Assembly (NCBI GenBank): GCA_022707665.1
Contig: JAKJAE010000128.1
Span: 1-7,257 of the forward strand
Length of the DNA stretch: 7,257 bases
Direction: 5' to 3'
DNA from: Chloroflexota bacterium
GTDB taxonomy: Bacteria; Chloroflexota; Anaerolineae; B4-G1; SLSP01
The position numbers were made by a program, and so were the translations under genes. Of the stretch, positions 1 to 5,819 are shown in pieces (positions within the stretch are counted from its first letter, which is position 1; each line of letters opens with the position of its first letter). The notes under the pieces were generated by a model. It was not told where the DNA came from, did no database searches, and saw only the letters and a list, made by a program, of their open reading frames with translations.

Positions 1-626
1 CTGATCTTGACCACTCTGCCCGGAACGCCGACGACGGTTGCATAGGGGGGCACTGGCTTGACAACGACTGCGCCCGACCCGATCTTGGCATTTTCGCCAA
101 TCTCGATCGGCCCCAGGACCACGGCATTGGAGCCGATTACCACCCCGCTTCGCACGGTCGGGTGACGTTTGGCGCGTTCCAGCGACACCCCGCCGAGAAC
201 AACACCCTTGTACATCAGGACGTCGTCGCCAATCTCGGCTGTTTCGCCGATGACGATGCCCATTCCGTGGTCGATGAAGAACCGCCTCCCGATCGTCGCC
301 CCGGGGTGGATCTCGACTCCGGTGAGCCACCGGATGAGATGAGATAGCAGGCGTGCCAGGAAAAACGCGCGATGCCGCCAGAGCCAATGCGCGAGGCGAT
401 GCCCCCAGATCGCGTGAAGGCCAGGGTAGCTCGTCAGGACTTCCAACACGCTTCTGGCGGCGGGGTCTTTGTCGAAGACGGTTCGGATATCCTCACGCAA
501 CCGTTGCCAGACGTTGGGGTGGACCGGCACACAATCCTCGGCAGGGAGACAGGTGCACTCATGACAGCAGTTCCCGCACTTCGGGCACGGAACGTCGATG
601 GCGGCTTGTTTGGTCTGCACGATCAT
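1..626 (-). CDS. cysE: Serine O-acetyltransferase, 3' end cut by the window
   Basis: The enzyme acetylates L-serine with acetyl-CoA to give O-acetylserine, the first step of cysteine synthesis, in the cytoplasm. I read 208 codons on the minus strand from ATG 626-624, and the frame runs off at position 1 without a stop. Residues 38-100 form the helical N-terminal part, with FDKDPAARS at 51-59. Residues 101-208 form the left-handed beta-helix of hexapeptide repeats. The motif [11 protein letters not shown] is at 103-113. [12 protein letters not shown] at 119-130 carries His120, equivalent to the catalytic His158 of E. coli CysE. Glu105 stands where E. coli has Asp143. KRHPTV is at 153-158 and [11 protein letters not shown] at 198-208 is the usual acetyl-CoA-binding end. 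The start is supported by GGGAG at 640-636, nine bases upstream. Odd feature: residues 14-32 hold seven cysteines ([13 protein letters not shown], then Cys32), which standard CysE lacks. The family assignment is secure. Confidence 0.96.
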   Translation of the reverse strand, partial: MIVQTKQAAIDVPCPKCGNCCHECTCLPAEDCVPVHPNVWQRLREDIRTVFDKDPAARSVLEVLTSYPGLHAIWGHRLAHWLWRHRAFFLARLLSHLIRWLTGVEIHPGATIGRRFFIDHGMGIVIGETAEIGDDVLMYKGVVLGGVSLERAKRHPTVRSGVVIGSNAVVLGPIEIGENAKIGSGAVVVKPVPPYATVVGVPGRVVKI

Positions 627-681
627 ACACCTTGTCTCCCGGACTGCGATGTCTCTAATATGGTCTATGCTTCTCTGCCTA

Positions 682-710
682 ATTGTACCCGTAGTCCGGC
701 GCGAAGTCAA
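682..710 (-). promoter_or_regulatory. Sigma70-type promoter of cysE
   Basis: Read on the minus strand, TTGACT (710-705) is followed by a 17-base spacer and TACAAT (687-682). Each box is one base from consensus and the spacing is ideal. The predicted transcription start is near 675, which gives a leader of about 50 nt before ATG 626. That is too short for a typical T-box or SAM riboswitch. One arm of a 7-bp inverted repeat (AGTCCGG, 693-699) falls in the spacer and the other (639-645) overlaps the ribosome binding site region. Confidence 0.75.
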
Positions 711-776
711 AACGACCGTGCCTGCGGCTGTAACCGGGCTGCTTCTATACCGAAACATAACCTTGACATAAGCCGC

Positions 777-804
777 TTGCTAATCATCATGGTCTGAGTA
801 TTAT
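777..804 (+). promoter_or_regulatory. Candidate promoter of the histidine kinase gene
   Basis: TTGCTA (777-782), a 16-base spacer and TATTAT (799-804) make a plausible sigma70-type promoter. The predicted start is near 811, with a leader of about 37 nt. The match is moderate: 4 of 6 and 5 of 6 bases. A perfect TTGACA sits at 763-768, but the best hexamer at the right distance is only CATCAT (785-790), so the two possibilities compete. The ribosome binding site before ATG 848 is weak (AGAGAG at 832-837). Confidence 0.4.
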
Positions 805-847
805 TGAGGTTAGAAGTGCTTACCGAAACCAAGAGAGCTGCCAAGAT

Positions 848-3800
848 ATGATCGAATTCGTACGAAAGCCCGGGCCGTTCTCGCTCGAGTTTCCTCTGGG
901 GATCCCGAGCATACTCCTTCTCCTGGGCTATCTTGCCCTCTTCGGGACGATCCTCTACCGCCATCGTGGTGATTTCGCCCGCCTGGGGCGCCGGGGATGG
1001 CTCGTGTTCCTCGTGCTGATGGCGCTAATCCCTCCGGCACACCGTTTCATCACGGTTACCTGGACGCAGCAGGTCGCGGTACCACCGGGGCCGATGAGTG
1101 TGCTTCCATTTAGTTCAGCGATCTCGCTGCCAGGGTTGGTGCTGATCGCGGTGGTCGCTTACGTGTTGGGACCGGGACCAGGTCTGTTGGCGGGCCTGAT
1201 CGGGGGGCTCACCTGGGCACGCTACACTCCACTCATCCTGACCGATCTGCTAGCCCTTTCGATGTGGGGGTACCTGGTCGGTGCGTTCCTGCACCAGAAC
1301 TATCGCGGAGACATCTTCACCTTCCTGCGGCAGCCTCTTGTGGCCATCGTGTTGAGCTCTTTCGTTACCGTTCTGTTGCTCTCGCTCAGCCGGCTCGCTT
1401 CGAGTCGCCTGGCCGATGGCCCCCGGATCATCGACTTCGTCGTTATCCTGTGGCGAAACGAGCTTCCTCTCTGGCTGTTTTGTGGTGCTGGACTCGGTGC
1501 CATGTTCCAGGCGGTCACTCTGAATCCGCGGTGGCGCTTGCAGCAGCGGGGAGATGTTCCTTCCTTCTACAGCCGGTCGCTTAGCGCGCAATTCATGGTC
1601 TTCAGTGTCCCCCTGGTGATCCTCAGTATGCTGTTCTCCGTGCTGGCAGTCACCAACCGTAGTGTATCGCTGGCGCGCGAGCAGTCGCTGCAGGAGATGC
1701 GCCGAAGTGCCGTAACCGCCAGCAAGGGCATCCAGCAGTTCTACATCACAGGTCGAAACCTGATCGAAGCATTTGCCAAAGAGCCACAGTTGCTCAGCGC
1801 AGACCCTCAGGCCCAGGTCGAGACGCTCAACATTGCCCTGCGTGTGGTGCCCTTCTTCCAGCAGCTTCTCCTCGTACGGGAGACCGGCGGGGAGTTCGTG
1901 GTGGTTTCGGCGTCATCGCTGGCTACGGTCGACGCACAGCTCACAGCAGATGAGTTGGCCGCACTGGAGACGCTGCGGGTTCTCGGCGTCGGCATCGAAG
2001 AGACGCGCATCACGCAGCGCCAGATCAGGGGTGGGGAAGCAGCCAATGCTTATAGCGTCATCGGCACAGTCTATCCCGAGGATGTTCAGGAGCCGCTCGA
2101 CCCCGAATGGTTTCTGATTGGCCGTGCCTTGTTCGACACGCATCCCGACATTCAGGCAGCTCTGGCTGCTCTCCAGAAGACCCGTAGTGCCGACGATGGT
2201 GCCCTCAGTTACGAGTACAAGGGCTTTGTGGTTGACGACTCTGGATGGATCGTGGCGCACCCGGACCCGGGCCAGCTCAACACCGTACGGACGCTCGACA
2301 GTGCGGCAAGTGAAGCTATCACTGGTGATGGAACCGGAACGCTCTTCGAGACTTTGACGCAGGAGGGGGAACACGTTCTGGCCTATGTCCATCAGGTGGA
2401 GACGCTTCCGCTGAAGGTCGTCCTGGAATTGCCCTATGTGACGGTGCTGGATGCGGCCAGGAAGACGGCTGGCTCGCTGTTGATCGTTCAGATCACGTTT
2501 GGACTGCTCCTCAGTATCGCCATCCCGGTGTTGTCGTCGCGCATCACGCGCCCGCTCGACTCGCTGGCCCAGGCCGCGAACCGGATCTCCAGCGGCGACC
2601 TCAAGGGTGAAGTGCAGATCGCCGGGGAGGATGAGGTCGCGCAGTTGGGCGACGCATTCGAGCAGATGCGGGTGCGGTTACAGGAACGGCTGAATGACCT
2701 GTCGCTGTTGCTGGATATCGCGCAGAAGGTATCGGCGAGCCTCGACCTCGACAGGGGTATCGTTCCTGTGTTGGAGGGTGCTCTGGTCGAGACGTCGGGC
2801 ACTCTGGCGCGCTTCATTGCTCTCCGCGACAACGGCAAGCAGGCTCAGATCTTCTCCGTGGGCGAAACCTCTGCTGATGCGGGGAAGCTGGACCGTGTAC
2901 TAACCTCGGCGCTGTTGCGACGCAAGGATCCCCTCGTTATTCCGGATCTCGAACAGGCGCAGCAGCACATTCAGGTTGACGGGATAAGGAGCGTTGCCGC
3001 GTTCCCGGTGCGCATCCAGGATGCAACTGCCGGCGTGTTGTGGGTGGCGAGTGAGGCCCCAGGGGCCTTTGACGAGGCTCGGGTCAACTTTCTGTCCACG
3101 TTGGCAAGCCAGACGGCAGTGCTGATCGAGAACTCGCGGCTGTTCCAGACGGCTGAGGGCGGCAGGCAGCGACTTGCAGCGATCCTGGCCAGCACGCGCG
3201 ACGCGATTTTGGTTGTGGATGCGGAAGAGCGACTGCTGCTTAGCAACCCGGCTGCTCAGCGCCTTCTGGGCACCGACCGGACTGCTGTTGGCCGGCCGAT
3301 GGCCGACCTGGGTCTGCCCAAGGCATTGACCGATGCGCTGGCGGTTCAGACGACAACGGCGCGTCGTATGCGTCGCTACCAACTGGCTCTTCCCAAGGAT
3401 ATGCGCTCGACGGTGTCAGGTTCGCTGGACGAAGAGCTGTTGCCCTCAGTGGAAGTGCCGCTCGAGGATGGAAGGACTTTCTATGCCAGCGTAGCCCCCA
3501 TCAAGAGTGGCGACAGCGTGACCGTTGGGGTGGTTGTGGTGATGCGCGACATCACTCACTTCAAGGAACTCGATGCCATGAAATCGGAATTCGTGGCAAC
3601 GGTGTCCCACGACCTTCGGGCACCGCTGACATTTATGCGCGGCTATACCACGATGCTGTCGATGGTAGGGGATCTCAACGATCGTCAGCGTGACTACATG
3701 CAGCGGATCCTCGAGGGCATCGAACAGATGAACTCGCTCGTGGGCGATTTGCTTGATCTGCGCCGTGTGGAGTCGGACGTTGGCATCAAACAGGAGCCCT

Positions 3801-4276
3801 GCCGGTTGGGCCTGGTTATGGTTGAGGCGGTCGAGGCTGTCCGTGCAAGAGCTACGGCCAAGGGGATTGAGCTACGGCTGGAGCCTTCAGAGGGATCGCC
3901 AACGGTCATCGGCGATCGCACGCTTTTGCGACAGTCGATCAGCAACCTGGTGGACAATGCGATCAAGTACACGCCGTCAGGAGGCGAGGTCAACGTAGGG
4001 CTGGATATCACAGAAGATACCGCCACGATTCGCGTGTCCGATACGGGTATAGGCATCGCGCCAGGGGATCAGGAGAGGCTTTTCGAGAAGTTCTATCGCA
4101 TCAAACGGCGTGAGACGGGGAACGTTCCTGGCACGGGGCTGGGTCTGGCCTTGGTGAAGTCGATTGCGCAGCGACACGGCGGACGGGTCTGGGCAGAGAG
4201 CATCTTGAACCAGGGGAGCACGTTCTACATTCAGTTGCCGCTCCCACCGGAGGATGCGGCCGAAACGCGGATCTAG
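848..4276 (+). CDS. Membrane sensor histidine kinase (multi-TM, dCache-like, HAMP, GAF, PAS, HisKA, HATPase)
   Basis: This 1142-residue protein is an inner-membrane two-component sensor kinase that should autophosphorylate on histidine. Residues 20-222 hold six to seven hydrophobic segments; the stretch 92-182 with Gly-rich turns (VLGPGPGLLAG) resembles 5TMR/ECF-S-like membrane domains. A further segment spans 247-268. Residues 270-540 form an extracytoplasmic domain of dCache type, with FVVDDSGWIVAHPDP near 460-474. A last membrane span lies at 541-563, followed by HAMP at 563-616. GAF-like sequence covers about 620-765 and PAS about 775-905. In the HisKA domain, EFVATVSHDLRAP puts the phosphoacceptor at His921. 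The ATPase has N-box NLVDNAIKYT (catalytic Asn1037), G1 DTGIGI (1065-1070), F-box ERLFEKFYR and G2 GTGLGL (1095-1100). All catalytic motifs are intact. No response regulator is adjacent, so it looks like an orphan kinase. The signal it senses is unknown. The 27-bp gap to the convergent HD gene holds no convincing terminator. Confidence 0.96.
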   Translation: MIEFVRKPGPFSLEFPLGIPSILLLLGYLALFGTILYRHRGDFARLGRRGWLVFLVLMALIPPAHRFITVTWTQQVAVPPGPMSVLPFSSAISLPGLVLIAVVAYVLGPGPGLLAGLIGGLTWARYTPLILTDLLALSMWGYLVGAFLHQNYRGDIFTFLRQPLVAIVLSSFVTVLLLSLSRLASSRLADGPRIIDFVVILWRNELPLWLFCGAGLGAMFQAVTLNPRWRLQQRGDVPSFYSRSLSAQFMVFSVPLVILSMLFSVLAVTNRSVSLAREQSLQEMRRSAVTASKGIQQFYITGRNLIEAFAKEPQLLSADPQAQVETLNIALRVVPFFQQLLLVRETGGEFVVVSASSLATVDAQLTADELAALETLRVLGVGIEETRITQRQIRGGEAANAYSVIGTVYPEDVQEPLDPEWFLIGRALFDTHPDIQAALAALQKTRSADDGALSYEYKGFVVDDSGWIVAHPDPGQLNTVRTLDSAASEAITGDGTGTLFETLTQEGEHVLAYVHQVETLPLKVVLELPYVTVLDAARKTAGSLLIVQITFGLLLSIAIPVLSSRITRPLDSLAQAANRISSGDLKGEVQIAGEDEVAQLGDAFEQMRVRLQERLNDLSLLLDIAQKVSASLDLDRGIVPVLEGALVETSGTLARFIALRDNGKQAQIFSVGETSADAGKLDRVLTSALLRRKDPLVIPDLEQAQQHIQVDGIRSVAAFPVRIQDATAGVLWVASEAPGAFDEARVNFLSTLASQTAVLIENSRLFQTAEGGRQRLAAILASTRDAILVVDAEERLLLSNPAAQRLLGTDRTAVGRPMADLGLPKALTDALAVQTTTARRMRRYQLALPKDMRSTVSGSLDEELLPSVEVPLEDGRTFYASVAPIKSGDSVTVGVVVVMRDITHFKELDAMKSEFVATVSHDLRAPLTFMRGYTTMLSMVGDLNDRQRDYMQRILEGIEQMNSLVGDLLDLRRVESDVGIKQEPCRLGLVMVEAVEAVRARATAKGIELRLEPSEGSPTVIGDRTLLRQSISNLVDNAIKYTPSGGEVNVGLDITEDTATIRVSDTGIGIAPGDQERLFEKFYRIKRRETGNVPGTGLGLALVKSIAQRHGGRVWAESILNQGSTFYIQLPLPPEDAAETRI

Positions 4277-4303
4277 CTGCAGGTGACCTGGGCCGGAAGC
4301 GTT

Positions 4304-5023
4304 CTACGGAGTCGCGGTACTGGCAACAGGAAGTGCGGCCTGCACACGCAGAGAATCAGGGCAGCAATCCGCCACGATCGCCTGCATCTGGCGCAGATTG
4401 CGACGCTTGCCCGGGCCACGTTGAGTGGCGGCGATCTGGGTGAAATACTGGTGGCGCTGCAGGAACAGCAACTGGTCGGGATACCATGCCTGGTCACCGT
4501 AAGTGGTGCCCAGAGCAGCTTTCTCAGCACGCAGGGCAGCGTTTCTCTCCAGGTAGTCATCACGTCCCAGAACGTCGAGATCGGCGTCAGCCATAATGCG
4601 TTCGAGTAGGGTCCGAGCTGACTGGGGCAGACGTGTGGCATAGATGATTCGTTGGATGGTATGGATCTGATCGAGACGATATCCGAAGTGGGGCAGGACA
4701 TCGGCGACAATGCGGGCACTGGCATCTTCATGCTCGACACACGTGGTGACGAAGCCGATATCGTGGAAATGGGCGGCGGTTCCGACGAGCACGGCGGCCT
4801 CGCGTGAGAGCCCTTCGTGCCGGCTGAGCCACTCGGTTCGAGGAACGATCTCATCCTGTGTGTGCCAGAGGGTGTGGTACTGCAAGAAAGAGGGGAGGTC
4901 GCGCGTCAGGCGTTCAAGCGCGTATGCTTTGGCGCCTTCATAGTCCGGTAGTCGCGGGGGTCCTATCGTTATTCGTTGCACACTATGACCCAATGGAATG
5001 GTTGGACAGACGTCCTCAAGCAC
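4304..5023 (-). CDS. HD-superfamily metal-dependent phosphohydrolase
   Basis: A cytoplasmic protein of up to 239 residues with an HD domain, a metal-dependent phosphohydrolase fold that acts on nucleotides or other phosphoesters. Numbering from GTG 5023, metal-ligand candidates are His54 (YHTLWHT, 49-55), the diagnostic His87-Asp88 pair (AHFHDIGF, 84-91), His98 in EHED, and Asp146/Asp148 in ADADLDVLGRDD (145-156). The conserved C-terminal half (WYPDQLLFL, RHQYFT) fits stand-alone HD proteins of about 200-230 residues. There is no sign of a synthetase, GAF or HD-GYP partner, so the substrate cannot be predicted. The start is uncertain. GTG 5023 has no Shine-Dalgarno sequence, and the Nudix promoter lies inside the extra 14 codons. 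GTG 4981 (225 residues) is an attractive alternative that keeps the conserved part beginning near RITIGPPRLPDYEG. The gene is divergent from the Nudix gene and convergent with the kinase gene. Confidence 0.9.
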   Translation of the reverse strand: MLEDVCPTIPLGHSVQRITIGPPRLPDYEGAKAYALERLTRDLPSFLQYHTLWHTQDEIVPRTEWLSRHEGLSREAAVLVGTAAHFHDIGFVTTCVEHEDASARIVADVLPHFGYRLDQIHTIQRIIYATRLPQSARTLLERIMADADLDVLGRDDYLERNAALRAEKAALGTTYGDQAWYPDQLLFLQRHQYFTQIAATQRGPGKRRNLRQMQAIVADCCPDSLRVQAALPVASTATP

Positions 5024-5030
5024 GTATAGT
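5002..5030 (+). promoter_or_regulatory. Sigma70-type promoter of the Nudix gene
   Basis: TTGGAC (5002-5007), a 17-base spacer and TATAGT (5025-5030) form a near-consensus promoter. The predicted start is near 5037, with a leader of about 32 nt before ATG 5069. The promoter overlaps the first codons of the longest HD reading frame on the other strand, which favours the shorter HD start at 4981 or implies mutually exclusive transcription. A small dyad, GGAC/GTCC (5004-5015), follows the -35 box; it is too short to call an operator. Confidence 0.7.
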
Positions 5031-5057
5031 GTACCATCATCGGAACAACGTGGTAGT

Positions 5058-5061
5058 GGAG
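5058..5061 (+). promoter_or_regulatory. Ribosome binding site of the Nudix gene
   Basis: GGAG lies seven bases before ATG 5069, a good Shine-Dalgarno match at ideal spacing. It fixes the start of the Nudix gene, as no other start codon nearby has such support. Confidence 0.65.
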
Positions 5062-5068
5062 CGCACCT

Positions 5069-5728
5069 ATGACTGAACCGGCTGACACCCCAGTGGCAGG
5101 GTTGGGAGACCCCACCTGGCTGCGTTGGGCGAAAGCCCTGCGGAGCGTGGCGCAGGCAGGGCTGACGTATTCGGAGAGTCCCTTTGACCGTGATCGCTAT
5201 TCACAGGTGCAGGCAATCGCGGCCGAGATGGTGGCACTGCAGGCCGGGGTCGATCGGGACGAGGCGCACCGGTGCTTTGCCGAGGCGGTGGGGTATGAGA
5301 CCCCCAAGGTCGACGTGCGTGGTGTCGTCTTCCGTGATGGACGCATCTTGCTGGTGCGCGAGCTGCTTGATGGCGGCCGCTGGACGTTGCCCGGCGGCTG
5401 GGCTGATGTCAACGATCGTCCCAGCGAGGCCGTCGAGCGTGAGGTGTGGGAGGAGTCGGGATACCGGGTAAGGGCTACCAAAGTCCTCGCAATCTACGAC
5501 CGGCGGCTTCATGGGCATACGCCGCCGCATCCCTGGGGCATCTACAAGCTGTTCTTCGCGTGCGACCTGGTAGGGGGCGCGCCAGCAGCATCCGTAGAGA
5601 CGGAGGGTGCCACTTTCTTCGCTGAGGACGCCATCCCGGAACTGTCGCTTGCGCGTGTCACGCCAGAGGAGATCGCACGTCTCTTCGAGCACTACCGGCA
5701 TCCTGATTGGCCGGCTGACTTTGACTAG
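5069..5728 (+). CDS. Nudix hydrolase with N-terminal Nudix_N helical domain
   Basis: A 219-residue cytoplasmic pyrophosphohydrolase that should split nucleoside diphosphates linked to another moiety (X). Residues 15-70 match the N-terminal helical domain of one Nudix subgroup (WLRWAKALRSVAQAGLTYS at 17-35, then FDRDRY and AAEM). The catalytic domain starts near Val81. RWTLPGGWADV (104-114) leads into the Nudix box from Gly110 to Tyr132, ending in REVWEESGY (124-132); Glu125, Glu128 and Glu129 are the expected metal ligands. The upstream Glu of the canonical GX5EX7REUXEEXGU signature is Asp116 here; members of this subgroup are variable at that place. PHPWGIYKLFFACDLVGG (153-170) is typical of the subgroup. 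Characterised relatives act on ADP-ribose or CDP-choline, but the substrate here cannot be told from sequence. It has its own promoter and is divergent from the HD gene. The fold is certain; the substrate is open. Confidence 0.94.
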   Translation: MTEPADTPVAGLGDPTWLRWAKALRSVAQAGLTYSESPFDRDRYSQVQAIAAEMVALQAGVDRDEAHRCFAEAVGYETPKVDVRGVVFRDGRILLVRELLDGGRWTLPGGWADVNDRPSEAVEREVWEESGYRVRATKVLAIYDRRLHGHTPPHPWGIYKLFFACDLVGGAPAASVETEGATFFAEDAIPELSLARVTPEEIARLFEHYRHPDWPADFD

Positions 5729-5754
5729 TGTTTCTGAACAAATGCTCTGCGCTT

Positions 5755-5777
5755 GCTTGTACACAGCGTGCACAAGC
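5755..5777. repeat. Inverted repeat (10-bp arms, 3-bp centre), candidate operator
   Basis: The left arm GCTTGTACAC (5755-5764) and right arm GTGCACAAGC (5768-5777) pair at 9 of 10 positions around AGC; the only mismatch is A5761 against C5771. No T-run follows on the plus strand, so a terminator for the Nudix gene is unlikely. The dyad covers the candidate -35 box and ends one base before the -10 box of the downstream gene, the position expected of a repressor or activator site. The binding protein is unknown. Confidence 0.55.
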
Positions 5778-5784
5778 CTATACT
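5757..5784 (+). promoter_or_regulatory. Candidate promoter of the EAD-propeller gene
   Basis: TATACT (5779-5784) is a strong -10 box, one base from consensus. The best-spaced -35 is the weak TTGTAC (5757-5762), 16 bases upstream. The predicted start is near 5791, giving a leader of about 29 nt. The weak -35 and the dyad covering it suggest regulated expression. The leader contains a small GC-rich dyad (CCGCC 5798-5802, GGCGG 5805-5809) whose right arm overlaps a possible ribosome binding site, GGCGGGA. Confidence 0.5.
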
Positions 5785-5819
5785 TGGACTAGGCGATCCG
5801 CCCAGGCGGGAACTGAGGG

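Noticed and set aside
639..699. Inverted repeat CCGGACT / AGTCCGG around the cysE promoter
   Set aside because: The arms are only 7 bp and 47 bp apart, and just one lies in the predicted transcript, so neither an RNA structure nor an operator pair is well supported.
763..790. Perfect TTGACA at 763-768 as the main promoter of the kinase gene
   Set aside because: The best -10 at proper spacing is only CATCAT; the pair at 777-804 has a better -10 box. It is kept as an alternative.
162..797. Plus-strand open frames over and upstream of cysE (162-347, 353-658, 372-797)
   Set aside because: They lie antisense to a clear CysE coding frame, or spill into the divergent promoter region, and their translations show no recognisable domain.
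4280..4290. Perfect 11-bp palindrome CAGGTGACCTG between the convergent kinase and HD genes
   Set aside because: A one-base centre cannot form a stable RNA hairpin and no T-run follows on either strand, so it is not called a terminator; a palindrome this short can occur by chance.
4273..4854. Minus-strand open frame of 193 codons overlapping the HD gene
   Set aside because: It is a shifted frame of the HD gene, with Ser/Pro/Arg-rich composition and no motif; the HD frame carries all conserved metal-binding residues.
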